Notes: a model not told the origin generated them from the sequence alone. Counted from the stretch's first letter, positions 1 through 9,185 are shown. The stretch: 64,000 bases of DNA from an uncultured Verrucomicrobiales bacterium (GCA_905478925.1 CAJQKQ010000036.1:1-64000); one strand, 5' to 3'. Numbers and translations: made by a program.

Positions 1-365
1 CGCGGCGAACACCTCCGAGCGCAACGCAGACCCGAGGCCAGTGAAGTGGCAGTTTACAACTGCCGACGCACGCATCAAACTACACAAGCTTTACCCGACT
101 ATTTAGATCTGTTCGACCACTAGTGCCACGTCGCGAAAATACCAAGACAGATGATGCGTGAAGGAGATGCCGGAAATGAGCACGAGCGCCTCGCGGCGGG
201 AGGATTTTCCAGAGCTGTCTCACAGCGACAGGTCAGAATGGCACGACCACGAACTCTGTAGGGACTCCGCAAGCGCGACGGTTGGAGGGGAAGCGGGGCG
301 TTCCATTTGGCTTCTTGATGTGCTGGGGAGCTTCACTGCGCAGCGTCATTAACCTGTCCCTCTGA

Positions 366-542
366 AACGTCAGTTCCGGAGAGAATGGATTTGTCGTCGA
401 CGTGGGCGACAACATCTTTAGCACGGACGACCTGAGCATTGATCGCTTCAACAGCCCGGCAATTGTCCTCGACCCCGCCACTTCCTCCGGAAGCAAATCC
501 GCCCTTTTCCTCATCCGCAATACAGAGTTATCTGCGCCATGA
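366..542 (+). pseudogene. C-terminal remnant of an unidentified protein
   Basis: A stop-bounded open stretch of 58 codons has no plausible start codon. It reads as ordinary protein sequence (GFVVDVGDNIFSTDDL, later [14 protein letters not shown]) and ends in a TGA that overlaps the ATG of the next gene. It looks like the tail of a degraded or frameshifted gene, but no family is recognised. The rest of bases 1-365 shows no convincing gene, so the window may simply begin in decayed sequence. Confidence 0.25.
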
Positions 543-892
543 GCATTCAGCGACAGGACACAAAGCAACGCATGAGCCGCATCGTCATCCACAACGACAC
601 GGTTTACCTATGCGGCCAGGTCGGCAAAGACGCGACCAAAGGCATCGCCGAACAAACCGCCACGATGCTTGAGAAAGTGGATGAGCTTCTGCTTCAGGCA
701 GGTTCAGACCGTGAGCATATGCTATCGGCCACCGTTTACGTAAGGGACATGAAGGATTTCGCAGCTATGAACGAAGTATGGGACGCCTGGCTGCCAGAAG
801 GACATGCCCCAGCGCGAGCCTGCGTCGAGGCACGCATGGCACGGGCTGAACTCCTGGTGGAGATCTCCGTGGTCGCTGCCGTGAAGAGATAG
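539..892 (+). CDS. RidA/YjgF/YER057c family protein (YoaB-like)
   Basis: The 117-residue protein has the usual length of the RidA (reactive enamine/imine deaminase) superfamily. Family landmarks are [18 protein letters not shown] at the N terminus, a central [22 protein letters not shown] block and the C-terminal EARMAR...VEISVVAAV strand. The arrangement fits the E. coli YoaB/RutC branch better than RidA itself. RidA proteins hydrolyse 2-aminoacrylate and related enamines in the cytoplasm; the substrate of the YoaB-like branch is less certain. The ATG at 539 gives the expected short leader before the first strand. It stands alone, followed by an intergenic stretch with a repeat and the tRNA-Tyr terminator. 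Confidence 0.85.
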   Translation: MSIQRQDTKQRMSRIVIHNDTVYLCGQVGKDATKGIAEQTATMLEKVDELLLQAGSDREHMLSATVYVRDMKDFAAMNEVWDAWLPEGHAPARACVEARMARAELLVEISVVAAVKR

Positions 893-969
893 CCCATTCG
901 CGGCACTTCGTCAGCGGATCACCTTCAAGATCGTTGCCCAACAGGCTGAACCCGCTGTCGCTCTTGTCA

Positions 970-1044
970 CGGAGGGGCGTGTCTCCAGACCGCCCGCACA
1001 ACCCCAGCTCTATTCTTATCCGGCGCTCAGAGAGACGCCGCTCC
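970..1044. repeat. Dispersed imperfect palindrome, copy A
   Basis: The left end GGCGTGTCTCCAGACCGCC (976-994) and the right end GGCGCTCAGAGAGACGCC (1022-1039) form an imperfect inverted repeat around an unrelated centre. An inverted copy with nearly the same ends lies at 27845-27909. This suggests a REP-like or MITE-like family. Nothing else recognisable lies between 893 and 1138. Confidence 0.55.
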
Positions 1045-1138
1045 TTGGGATCACTCCGAGGGGGTGACGGAGACTTCGATGCCTTTGCTGGTGGGGATGT
1101 TGCGGGTGCCGGCGGATGACAAGCCAAATTCAGGACAA

Positions 1139-1164
1139 CAAAAAAGGGAGCCTTTCGGCTCCCT
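1139..1164 (-). terminator. Intrinsic terminator of tRNA-Tyr
   Basis: On the minus strand AGGGAGCC and GGCTCCCT form a perfect 8-bp stem with a 4-nt loop, followed by a run of six T. It lies 20 nt past the 3' end of tRNA-Tyr. Confidence 0.8.
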
Positions 1165-1184
1165 AAGTCCTTCAGAGAGAAGGA

Positions 1185-1270
1185 TGGTGGGCAGGGCTGG
1201 ATTCGAACCAGCGTACACTTACGTGAGCAGATTTACAGTCTGCCGCCTTTAACCACTCGACCACCTACCC
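1185..1270 (-). tRNA. tRNA-Tyr (anticodon GTA)
   Basis: The minus strand gives an 86-nt class II tRNA. The 7-bp acceptor stem is GGGTAGG/CCTGCCC. The anticodon arm carries GTA in ACTGTAAATCT, and there is a long variable arm and a GGTTCGAATCC T-arm. The 3' CCA is encoded in the genome. A terminator follows directly. Confidence 0.95.
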
Positions 1271-1420
1271 ATAGGCGCTTTCGCGGGGCGGGATATTTGT
1301 TTTTTTAGCGGGGTTCTGACAAGCAAAAAGAGGGCGTAGGGAGGATTTTTCTCATTGAGCGGAAGAGTCGTCCTAATTTCTCCTTCGCCTGGCCCGGAAA
1401 TCCAGCTTTCCTCTCGGCAA

Positions 1421-3238
1421 ATGCAAACCCTGTTGATCGCTCTCGGCTCGCTTGTCGCCTACATCATCGCCTACAACACCTACGGGCGCTGGCTCTCGCG
1501 GAAAATATTCAAGCTCGATCCTGCCAACAAGGCGCCTTCCATTGAGATGGAGGACGGAAACGATTATGTTCCGACCTCCAAGGGTGTGGTCTTTGGCCAC
1601 CATTTTACCTCGATCGCGGGAACCGGTCCCATTGTCGGTCCGGCGCTGGCGGTAATCTGGGGCTGGCTCCCTGCCCTGCTTTGGGTGCTGTTCGGCTCCA
1701 TCTTCATCGGTGCGGTGCACGACTTCGGAGCGCTGGTAGTTTCGATGCGGAACAAGGGTCAGACGGTCGGCGATATCTCCGGGCGGGTGCTTGCGCCGCG
1801 TGCGCGAATTCTTTTCCTCTCCATCCTGTTCATGGCACTGACCATCGTGCTGGCGATCTTCGGGCTCGTCATCGCGGCGGTGTTTAAAATGTTTCCCTCC
1901 TCGATTTTTCCCTGCCTTGTGCAGATCCCCATTGCGGTCGGCATCGGAGTGTGGATCCACCGCAAGGGCTACAAGCTCCTCATTCCCTCCCTGATCGCGC
2001 TCGGGATCATGTATCTGAGTGTTGCCTACGGCGATTGGGGATTCCTGCATGTTTTTAACTCCACCCTGGCTTCCTGGCCGGTCATCGCATGGGTGGTGGT
2101 GCTGCTTGTCTATTCTTACGCGGCTTCGGTGCTGCCGGTTTGGGTCCTCCTGCAACCGCGCGATTACATCAATTCCCTGCAACTCCTCTCCGCCCTCGGG
2201 TTGGTCGTGGTCGGGCTGGTGGTTGCGGGGATCTTCGGTTTCGGCAGCGGGGCGGAAAAGCATGCTCTGGAAATTGTCGCTCCGGTGGCCCGGCTCGGCG
2301 ATCAGGCACCGGCGGGAGCGCCATGGATCTTCCCCTTCCTTTTCATCACCATCGCCTGCGGGGCGATCTCCGGCTTCCATTGCCTGGTCTCCTCCGGCAC
2401 CTCTTCGAAGCAGCTGAAATGCGAAACCCAGGCGCAGTTCGTCGGCTACGGCTCGATGCTGACTGAGGGCTTTCTGGCGGTGCTCGTGATCCTCGCCTGC
2501 GTTGCGGGCATCGGTCTCGGCGTCCCGGAAATGATCGATGGGAAAGCCACCGGCGAAACCCTCTTCGGCGAGGCCGCCTACGAATCCCGCTACGCCACCT
2601 GGAAGACTTCAGGCGGGCTCGCCGCAACCGTTGGAGCCTTCGTCTCCGGTTCCGGGAATTTCATTCAGGCACTCGGCCTCGGTGCGGCCTTCGCCACCGC
2701 GCTGATGGGGGTCTTCGTCGCATCCTTCGCCGCGACAACCCTCGATACCGCCTGCCGCCTGCAGCGCTACGTCACCCAGGAACTCGGTGCCGCCATCGGC
2801 ATCAAGCCGCTCACCAACAAGCACGGCGCCACCATCTTCGCCATCGTCATCGCGGGAGCGATCGCCGCTATGCCCGCGCCCGGAGCCGCCTACGCCACCG
2901 AAAACCTCGGCAAGGGCGGACTCATACTCTGGCCGCTCTTCGGTGCGACCAACCAACTCCTCGCAGGCCTCGCATTTCTTGTTATCCTGTTCTGGATGTG
3001 GCGGCGCAACCTCCCCATCTGGTTCGTCGCCGTTCCGGCGGTCTTCATGCTCATCCTCCCCGCTATCGCCATGGTCTCTCAAGTCTTCATCGGCGATGCC
3101 GCATGGCTCACCGGGGAAAATCCCAACTACCTCCTCGCCGCCATCGGCCTCACCACTCTCGCCCTCGAGGTATGGATACTCGTCGAGGCCGCCGCCGCAT
3201 GGCCGAAGGCAAAAGGGATTCTGGAGCAGCCAGCGTGA
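1421..3238 (+). CDS. cstA: Carbon starvation protein A (CstA-type transporter)
   Basis: This multi-pass inner-membrane protein belongs to the CstA family, proton-coupled pyruvate/peptide transporters induced on carbon limitation. The N-terminal domain starts with YNTYGRWLSRKIFKLD and the hallmark DYVPTSKGVVFGHHFTSIAG, followed by GPALAVIWGW. The second half has the conserved SGFHCLVSSGTSSKQ segment. From ATG 1421 it has 605 residues, shorter than E. coli CstA (about 700) and close to the compact CstA forms. A TTG at 1355 would add 22 hydrophilic residues and is less likely. No CstR/BtsSR-type regulator is nearby, and the gene appears monocistronic. Confidence 0.93.
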   Translation: MQTLLIALGSLVAYIIAYNTYGRWLSRKIFKLDPANKAPSIEMEDGNDYVPTSKGVVFGHHFTSIAGTGPIVGPALAVIWGWLPALLWVLFGSIFIGAVHDFGALVVSMRNKGQTVGDISGRVLAPRARILFLSILFMALTIVLAIFGLVIAAVFKMFPSSIFPCLVQIPIAVGIGVWIHRKGYKLLIPSLIALGIMYLSVAYGDWGFLHVFNSTLASWPVIAWVVVLLVYSYAASVLPVWVLLQPRDYINSLQLLSALGLVVVGLVVAGIFGFGSGAEKHALEIVAPVARLGDQAPAGAPWIFPFLFITIACGAISGFHCLVSSGTSSKQLKCETQAQFVGYGSMLTEGFLAVLVILACVAGIGLGVPEMIDGKATGETLFGEAAYESRYATWKTSGGLAATVGAFVSGSGNFIQALGLGAAFATALMGVFVASFAATTLDTACRLQRYVTQELGAAIGIKPLTNKHGATIFAIVIAGAIAAMPAPGAAYATENLGKGGLILWPLFGATNQLLAGLAFLVILFWMWRRNLPIWFVAVPAVFMLILPAIAMVSQVFIGDAAWLTGENPNYLLAAIGLTTLALEVWILVEAAAAWPKAKGILEQPA

Positions 3239-3393
3239 AATGAAATCCAGGATATTCCAGAGTAGAGACGGCAGCCCCTCCTTGGCTTGCGCCGGCTGGC
3301 ACCTGCAACATCCGTAGGATTCCCGGATTCCTCCCTCGCGTGGCTTCCTAAAGGGACTTTTGAGAAGCGGTCAAACAGAGGGGTGATCCGCCG

Positions 3394-4725
3394 CTACTTC
3401 TCCAACGCCTCCGCCCGTGAGATGAGCGCATTGGCGGCGGCCACGTTTCTTTCTTCCGAGATCCAGATATCAGCGAGGGCACGCATGGCGGCGGCGGTTT
3501 CTTTTTTTGCGTCTTTCGGGAAGTTGCGGATCGCGTTGCGGAGGCGTTCTTCGGCAGCTTTGATCTGGCCTTGGGCGACGAGTTCCTTGGCGGATCCGAG
3601 CAGGAAGGCGGGATCCATTTCGGCGGGATTGGCGAGCATGGCCTCGGCCTCGCGGAAGAGGCGGGCGGCATCGTCCTTGGACTCCGGATCGAGGGAGCTG
3701 GCGATGGCGAGTTTCATCATGAGCTTGGCGTCGTCCTCATGGTCGAAGACCGCCTTTTCTAGCAGCAGCCGCGCGGCGCGGAATTCGTCGTCGGCGATGA
3801 GCTCATCGGCGAGCTCTACGAACTCATCGGGGGTGCCGCTACGGATCTTGAGAATCTCGGCGGCATGTCCCCTCGCCTCTTTTTGCATATCTTTCTGGCG
3901 GTAGATTTTTGCAAGAGATTGGTGGGCGAGGGCTTTGCCGGGATGGACATCGAGAACCCCTTTGAGGATGGCAATACCCTCGTCGTCGCGATCCGCGGAG
4001 AGCAGGAGGATGCCGAGGCGTATTCTGAGATCGAGCGAGGAGGGGGCGGCCGTCGCGTGGTTCCGCAGGATGAAAATGGCTTCCTTAAGATCCCCCATTT
4101 CGCGGAAATGATCGCTGGCGGAGCGAGCCGTAGAGGCCCATTCGGGATGCTGCTCCGTTGCGTCCGAGAGGCATTTTTCGATGCGTGCCTGGGCTTCATC
4201 GTCGCGGCTGTCGTAGAGGCTCTTGGTGGTGGCAACGTAGTAGCGGATCGCCTCGGGTGTGTCCGGGTTGAGCTGCTCGAGGAGCTCGCGGGCGCTGTCG
4301 TCCTTCCCTTTGTCACGGGCAAAGCGGATCAGGCGCTCGATGGGAAGATAATCGCCGGGTGTGGCTTCGAGGACTTTCAGGTAGGCTTCCTCCTGCTTCC
4401 GCTCAGCAATCGAATCTCCTCTCCCGATGCGCCCGAGGAAATCACCGTATTCGATCTGCAGCATCGGCTCGTCGGGACGAGCATCGATCACATCCTGATA
4501 GATCTCGAACGCGGCGGCACGATCTCCCTCTGTCAGCATTTTCTCCGCCATCATCCGGACGAGGGGCATCGCCGTCGGATCTGCCTCGAAGGCTTTCCCG
4601 AAGTAGCCGTCGGCAAGTTCGGCGTTGCCACGGATTTTCTCCAGGGTGCCGTATGAAAAATCCAGCAGGCTCCCGGCGTTCAAACCGGATACCGTTGCCA
4701 TGCCGATACAGAACGCGATGCGCAT
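3394..4725 (-). CDS. Secreted or periplasmic tetratricopeptide-repeat protein
   Basis: The product is a 443-residue, almost wholly helical protein of tandem TPR-like units (GYFGKAFEADPTAMPLV, GIAILKGVLDVHPGKALAHQ, RLRNAIRNFPKDAKK). The start is set at 4725 because AGGAAGG lies a few bases upstream and the new N terminus is signal-peptide-like (MRIAFCIGMATVSGLNAG). An upstream in-frame ATG at 4821 would run through a divergent gene remnant and is rejected. TPR proteins scaffold protein complexes; nothing here indicates the partner. It is convergent with cstA, with about 155 bp between the stops. Confidence 0.75.
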   Translation of the reverse strand: MRIAFCIGMATVSGLNAGSLLDFSYGTLEKIRGNAELADGYFGKAFEADPTAMPLVRMMAEKMLTEGDRAAAFEIYQDVIDARPDEPMLQIEYGDFLGRIGRGDSIAERKQEEAYLKVLEATPGDYLPIERLIRFARDKGKDDSARELLEQLNPDTPEAIRYYVATTKSLYDSRDDEAQARIEKCLSDATEQHPEWASTARSASDHFREMGDLKEAIFILRNHATAAPSSLDLRIRLGILLLSADRDDEGIAILKGVLDVHPGKALAHQSLAKIYRQKDMQKEARGHAAEILKIRSGTPDEFVELADELIADDEFRAARLLLEKAVFDHEDDAKLMMKLAIASSLDPESKDDAARLFREAEAMLANPAEMDPAFLLGSAKELVAQGQIKAAEERLRNAIRNFPKDAKKETAAAMRALADIWISEERNVAAANALISRAEALEK

Positions 4726-4752
4726 GAACCTTCCTACACCCGCAATCCCCTG

Positions 4753-4999
4753 ATGAAAAGCCATCTTGGCGCCGCCCTTTTCATGATCCTCTGCGCCGCC
4801 GCCCCTGCTGTGCCTGCTCATCCACGGCTTCTTGTTACAAATACGGATTGGGAGAAACTGCCGGAATGAATGGAGAGTGAGCCCGCCACCCGCCGATTAC
4901 GACGCTACGAACAAAGGCGTAACGCGGATCTCTCTCGACACCGTCGCAGGAAAAGAGGGCAAAGTGACGATCAAGGCGGTTTTCCAGGGTGACAATTGA
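4753..4999 (+). pseudogene. Internally deleted gene for a secreted protein (possible polysaccharide lyase)
   Basis: ATG 4753 opens a textbook signal peptide (MKSHLGAALFMILCAAAPAV...AHP). It continues into RLLVTNTDWEKLPE and stops at 4864-4866. In another frame the sequence resumes as ADYDATNKGVTRISLDTVAG and ends with VTIKAVFQGDN at 4999. The HPRLLVT.DWEKL start resembles N termini of heparinase/alginate-lyase-type enzymes. The small second part looks like the C-terminal tail of the same or a similar protein. A large internal deletion is the simplest reading. Its position beside the rhamnose locus would fit a lost rhamnose-polysaccharide enzyme, which is inference. Confidence 0.55.
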
Positions 5000-5002
5000 G
5001 CC

Positions 5003-5860
5003 TCACCTCTTGCGGTATTCTCTTGGAGAAAACCCGGTGGATTTCTTGAACTGGCGGGTGAAATAGTTACTGTCGTTGAAACCGATATCGAAGGCGATCT
5101 CAGTGATCGGCTTGTCGGTGTTGCGCAGCAGCATGCAGGCGCGGTTGATCCGTTGGCCGAGCATCCATGCCAGTGGTGAGTTACCGGTGGCAGACCGGAA
5201 GACCCGAAGAAAACTTCGCGGGGACATGTTCGCAATACTGGCCAGTTCCTCCAGATTTACCTCGTTGTGAATATTCCGCTCCAGGTGAGAGAGTGCCTCA
5301 CCAACACGCAGCAGGGCTTTCCCATCCGGCGACGGGTTGCTGCCGTAGAAACGCGAGAGCTGGCCGATCAACTGCATGAACGTCGCGTTCGCCATGAATC
5401 CGAAACCGGGTTCCCTAGCCTCCAGTTCGCCATGCAACTGATCCACCAACTCAAGAGCCTGCACCAACTCGCGGCTGTTGAGATGCATTCTTCCTCTGGT
5501 CGGCTGCCGTGTTTTCCTCGATGGCTCCAAGGTGAAAAGCGCATGGTACCCGGCCACAGAAGCCAAATCGAGCAAACGCATCTTCAGTTGTCCCGGCTGG
5601 TAGAGAATATTGACCAGTCGAAGATTCTCCAGATCACGGTATTCGTGCTCACGGTCGGCATTGATTACGAATACGTCCCCTGCCGTTAGTTCCCAAGATT
5701 CCTGCCCGCTGACATGCAGGCACGTCCCTCCCATCACGATGACAAGTTCGGCGAATTCATGGGCATGCGGCTCGAATGCACCCTGCGGTTCCCTGCGTAC
5801 GACGCTGATTGGAAAACCGTCTGGATGGAACCAGTCTTCGACTTTGAGCACTCGTTTCAT
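5003..5860 (-). CDS. AraC-family regulator, probable rhamnose regulator
   Basis: The N-terminal cupin sensor domain (PHAHEFAELVIVMGGT, GDVFVINADREHEYRD) is followed by a C-terminal double helix-turn-helix. The second HTH carries the AraC signature ITEIAFDIGFNDSNYFTRQFKK with TGFSPREYRKR at the end. The architecture matches RhaR/RhaS. The start at 5860 gives 285 residues and begins directly before the cupin strand; an ATG at 5908 would add a 16-residue tail. The gene is divergent from rhaA across about 310 bp, so it most likely senses L-rhamnose and activates that operon. A palindromic element occupies much of the shared regulatory region. Confidence 0.88.
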   Translation of the reverse strand: MKRVLKVEDWFHPDGFPISVVRREPQGAFEPHAHEFAELVIVMGGTCLHVSGQESWELTAGDVFVINADREHEYRDLENLRLVNILYQPGQLKMRLLDLASVAGYHALFTLEPSRKTRQPTRGRMHLNSRELVQALELVDQLHGELEAREPGFGFMANATFMQLIGQLSRFYGSNPSPDGKALLRVGEALSHLERNIHNEVNLEELASIANMSPRSFLRVFRSATGNSPLAWMLGQRINRACMLLRNTDKPITEIAFDIGFNDSNYFTRQFKKSTGFSPREYRKR

Positions 5861-5917
5861 TGGCGGGATCGTGCTTATTTTTGGCGGAAGTGTGGAGGTT
5901 ATTATCAAATTTCCAGC

Positions 5918-6130
5918 CTAGTGTTCTGAAAAACCTTAATCTGACGGATGGGCGAAGGCGATTTTCCCAAGAGCAAGGCGCAAGGAGGGAGTCAATCGAG
6001 ATTCACGACTCGACGCGCAACGCAGCTATTGGGAAAAAGCGTCGAGCTTTCTAACCCTCCGCGACCATCGGAAGCCATTTTCTCAAGACCTTAAAAATCC
6101 CCATCCGTCAGATTAAAGTTTTCAGGGCAC
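5918..6130. repeat. MITE-like palindromic element, copy 1 (rhaR-rhaA intergenic)
   Basis: The left end (CTAGTGTTCTGAAAA, then TTAATCTGACGGATGGG) and the right end (CCCCATCCGTCAGATTAAAG, then TTTTCAGGGCAC) are inverted copies about 33 bp long enclosing about 145 bp. The interior has a nested inverted pair, TTTTCCCAA and TTGGGAAAA. No coding potential is seen. A shortened copy sits at 49012-49063. The element occupies the region where rhamnose promoters and operators would be expected. Confidence 0.75.
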
Positions 6131-6168
6131 GAGCATCGCAATCACTCCAATCGAATAAACCCACAACC

Positions 6169-7434
6169 ATGGCCAGAAAATCCAAGAGCATCGCCCAGTC
6201 CTATTCCCAAGCCCAAGCCCGCTATGCAGAGATCGGTGTCGATACCGAAGCGGCGATGCAAAGGCTTTCCGCTATCCCGATTTCCCTCCACTGCTGGCAG
6301 GGCGACGATGTCGGTGGTTTCGAAAACACCGGTGAAGGCCTTAGCGGCGGCATCGCAGTCACCGGAAATTATCCCGGCAAGGCGAACACTCCTGACGAGC
6401 TTCGTGCCGACCTCGACAAGGCGCTCTCGCTAATCCCCGGCAAGCACCGCCTCAACTTGCACGCTTTCTACGGAGAGTTCGGCGGCAAGAAGGTGGCTCG
6501 CAACGAGATCCGCCCCGAGCATTTCCAGAACTGGCTCGCCTGGGCGAAAGCCAACGGAATGGGTATGGATTTTAACCCCACCTGCTTCGCACACCCGAAG
6601 TCAGCCGACGGCTTCACCCTCTCTCACCCAAAAAAAGCGATCCGTGATTTCTGGATCGAGCACTGCATCGCCTCTCGTGAAATCGCTGCGGTGATTGGCA
6701 AAACTCTCGGCTCCCCCGCTGTCACAAATGTCTGGATCCCTGACGGCTACAAGGACACCCCGGTGGATCGCGTCTCTCCCCGCAAACGCCTCGAGGCTTC
6801 ACTCGACAAGGTTTTCGAGAAAAAGCTCAATCCGAAGCACATGCTCGATGCCGTCGAGTGCAAGCTGTTCGGAATTGGCAGCGAGAGCTACGTGGTCGGC
6901 TCACATGAGTTCTACATGGGCTACGCGGTGAAGAACCAGAAGCTGCTTTGCCTCGATGCCGGCCATTTCCATCCCACCGAAGGCATCGCCGACAAGCTGG
7001 GAACAATGCTCCTGTATGTCCCGGAAATCCTCCTTCATGTCAGTCGCGGCGTCCGCTGGGACAGCGACCACGTGGTCACACTCGACGACGCACTACAATC
7101 CATCTCTGCCGAGCTGGTTCGCAACAACCTGCTATCCCGCACACACATCGGCCTCGATTTCTTTGACGCCAGCATCAACCGCATCGCTGCGTGGACGATC
7201 GGCACCCGCAACACACTCAAGTCACTGCTCATGGCGCTGCTCGAACCGGCGGCGCTCAAGGAGGCCGAAAAGGCCGGGGATCTCACTACCCGACTCGCGC
7301 TCATGGAGGAGCTGAAATCCCTCCCCTGGGGCGCTGTCTGGGATCGCTACTGCGAAAGCCAGGATGTCCCTGTAGGCATGGATTGGATGAAGGAGGCGAA
7401 ACAATACGAATCCGAAGTCCTTTCGAAGCGCTGA
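6169..7434 (+). CDS. rhaA: L-rhamnose isomerase
   Basis: RhaA (EC 5.3.1.14) converts L-rhamnose to L-rhamnulose in the cytoplasm. The 421-residue product has the family's usual length and is highly similar to E. coli RhaA by eye. Shared blocks are [61 protein letters not shown] and SHEFYMGYA. The metal-site blocks [20 protein letters not shown] and [15 protein letters not shown] are intact. ATG 6169 follows the palindromic element by 38 bp. The next gene is a permease 35 bp downstream, so rhaA probably opens a rhamnose operon. No rhamnulokinase gene is in the window. Confidence 0.97.
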   Translation: MARKSKSIAQSYSQAQARYAEIGVDTEAAMQRLSAIPISLHCWQGDDVGGFENTGEGLSGGIAVTGNYPGKANTPDELRADLDKALSLIPGKHRLNLHAFYGEFGGKKVARNEIRPEHFQNWLAWAKANGMGMDFNPTCFAHPKSADGFTLSHPKKAIRDFWIEHCIASREIAAVIGKTLGSPAVTNVWIPDGYKDTPVDRVSPRKRLEASLDKVFEKKLNPKHMLDAVECKLFGIGSESYVVGSHEFYMGYAVKNQKLLCLDAGHFHPTEGIADKLGTMLLYVPEILLHVSRGVRWDSDHVVTLDDALQSISAELVRNNLLSRTHIGLDFFDASINRIAAWTIGTRNTLKSLLMALLEPAALKEAEKAGDLTTRLALMEELKSLPWGAVWDRYCESQDVPVGMDWMKEAKQYESEVLSKR

Positions 7435-7469
7435 TAAAACATTTTTCAGAAACCCAACCCAGAAGCCAC

Positions 7470-8840
7470 ATGTCAAACGAACACGAACACGAACACGCCG
7501 TCAACGAATACGAGAACGAACCGGTGCCGGACAAGGCTCTCAAGGGACCAGGCTCTTTCTGGGGCATGTATGCCGGGGAGCATACTGCGGGAACCGAGTT
7601 CATGATCGGCCCACTGTTCGTTGCCTACGGTGTGGGCGCGAGCGACCTGATTTTCGGCCTCCTTTTGGGAAACCTTGCGGCGGTCCTAACATGGCGCTAC
7701 CTCACCACCCCAATCTCGATGCGGTTGCGCGTCACGCTCTACCACAAGCTCGAGAAAATCTGCGGGCGCCAGCTCGTCTCGCTCTACAACATTTCCAACG
7801 GCCTGCTGTTCTGTTTCCTTGCCGGGGCGATGGTCACGGTTTCCGCCACCGCCGTCGGCGTGCCTTTCCCGGACGTGAAAATGCCCACCTTCTCCGACAC
7901 GATGCCCACGGGCATGGCCTGGAGCGTGGTGGTCATCGTCATCGGCGCGGCTATGACTGCTGTTGCGATGCGCGGCTACGCCTTCGTCGCGAAGGTGGCA
8001 AACTTCGCCGCACCGTGGATGTTCCTGATCTTCGTCGCCTGCGCCCTTGTCACCCTGCCGAAACTCGAATCCACCGAACTCTCAAGGATCTGGACCGGCG
8101 TTCCGCAGGAAGGGAAAATGAAGATCGGCTTCTGGGGTGTTTTCTTCTTCGCGTGGTTCTGCAACGCTGCGATGCACCTCGGCATGAGCGATATGTCCGT
8201 ACTCCGCTATGCGAAAAAGGCGTCATGCGGATGGGCACCTGCAGCAGGCATGTATCTCGGGCACTGCATTGCATGGATCAGCGCCTCACTCCTCTTCGCC
8301 CACCAGCTCCAGAAATTCGGAGACAACGCCAGCGTCGCGCCCGGCCCAATGGTCTACGACGCTGTCGGCTGGGCTGGTCTCATCTGCGTGGTCATTGCCG
8401 GCTGGACGACCGCGAATCCCACAATTTATCGTGCGGGTCTTGCCTTCCAGGGCGTGCTGCCCGGCATGAGCCGCAACACCGCCACCTTGATCGCGGGTAT
8501 CATCTGTACCGTGGCGGGCTTGTTCCCAGCCTTCGCGATGAAGCTCCTCGATTTCGTCGGCATATACGGAATGGTGCTCGCACCGGTCGGCGCGTTCATT
8601 GCTGTGGATGTGTTCCTCTCGAAAAAATTTGGGATCACCGCGGACCCGGCGGCAACGCGGAAGATGAGATTCAATCCCGCCGCGTTCTTGGCGTGGGTCG
8701 TGCCGGCGGCCATCGGCTTCTGGGCGGTCAAGCACTTCAACATGCCGCTGCCCACTTACGCGACACTTCCCGTCTGGATCGGCAGCGGTGTGCTCTACCT
8801 AGTTCTTTCCAAAGTGATGCATCCCGCCGCCCGCGCGTAA
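7470..8840 (+). CDS. NCS1-like permease, probable L-rhamnose transporter
   Basis: The product is a 456-residue integral membrane protein with about 12 hydrophobic segments. The N-terminal GPLFVAYGVGASDLIFGLLLGN and the later GWTTANPTIYRAGLAFQG resemble the nucleobase:cation symporter-1/purine-cytosine permease fold. The ATG at 7470 starts an acidic, histidine-rich tail (MSNEHEHEHAVNEYENEP). The reading frame extends upstream into rhaA, but no start there makes sense. Its position directly after rhaA suggests uptake of L-rhamnose or a related deoxysugar. That substrate is inferred from context; the fold alone would suggest nucleobases. Confidence 0.8.
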   Translation: MSNEHEHEHAVNEYENEPVPDKALKGPGSFWGMYAGEHTAGTEFMIGPLFVAYGVGASDLIFGLLLGNLAAVLTWRYLTTPISMRLRVTLYHKLEKICGRQLVSLYNISNGLLFCFLAGAMVTVSATAVGVPFPDVKMPTFSDTMPTGMAWSVVVIVIGAAMTAVAMRGYAFVAKVANFAAPWMFLIFVACALVTLPKLESTELSRIWTGVPQEGKMKIGFWGVFFFAWFCNAAMHLGMSDMSVLRYAKKASCGWAPAAGMYLGHCIAWISASLLFAHQLQKFGDNASVAPGPMVYDAVGWAGLICVVIAGWTTANPTIYRAGLAFQGVLPGMSRNTATLIAGIICTVAGLFPAFAMKLLDFVGIYGMVLAPVGAFIAVDVFLSKKFGITADPAATRKMRFNPAAFLAWVVPAAIGFWAVKHFNMPLPTYATLPVWIGSGVLYLVLSKVMHPAARA

Positions 8841-8859
8841 AAAACGACAATCAAACACC

Positions 8860-9033
8860 ATGAAAAAAATCCTCTTAGCCCTCAGTGCCGCCGCCCTACT
8901 GCTCACCGTCGTCCCGCCGCTGCTCACCGCCGCAGGCAAGCTTGATGCAGCCACGATGAAACACCTGTTGCTCGCGGCCACGATCCTGTGGTTCGCCGTC
9001 TGGCCCGCCGCGATTCGCGGCAAGGTCTCGTGA
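8860..9033 (+). CDS. 57-residue membrane peptide in the rhamnose operon
   Basis: ATG 8860 opens a short frame 19 bp after the permease stop. The peptide has two hydrophobic segments (ILLALSAAALLLTVVPPLL and MKHLLLAATILWFAVWPAA) separated by a short polar linker. Its spacing and strand make it a likely third gene of the rhaA operon. No family is recognised. Small two-helix proteins next to permeases sometimes act as accessory subunits, but nothing in the sequence proves that here. Confidence 0.6.
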   Translation: MKKILLALSAAALLLTVVPPLLTAAGKLDAATMKHLLLAATILWFAVWPAAIRGKVS

Positions 9034-9185
9034 CGGGTCGCCTCCGGGCGGTCGTAGCCAGAACAACAAGCCTCATTGCTCGCAACGCCACCGCGTCCCT
9101 CACCCTGGCCATCGCCTCAGGTGACATTCCGAAAAGCATCGGTTCGGGAACCCACTCGTTCAGCGGGAAATAGGCAGCCTCCGGA

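Noticed and set aside
1051..1130. Minus-strand tail SSAGTRNIPTSKGIEVSV next to the tRNA-Tyr terminator
   Set aside because: Only about 20 sensible codons, no start, and it begins inside or after the terminator; may be chance or a tiny gene remnant.
1373..2380. 335-codon open frame on the minus strand inside cstA
   Set aside because: It is antisense to a clear membrane protein and its product is an unnatural run of charged residues (HHPCDDRPGSQGG style), typical of a shadow of GC-rich coding sequence.
3865..4656. 263-codon plus-strand frame opposite the TPR gene
   Set aside because: The minus-strand TPR protein has regular repeat structure and a good ribosome-binding site; the plus frame has no such support.
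9040..9185. Minus-strand reading EAAYFPLNEWVPEPMLFG after the response regulator
   Set aside because: It looks protein-like but lies in a short gap, has no start and partly covers the end of the small rha-operon peptide; evidence is too thin to annotate.
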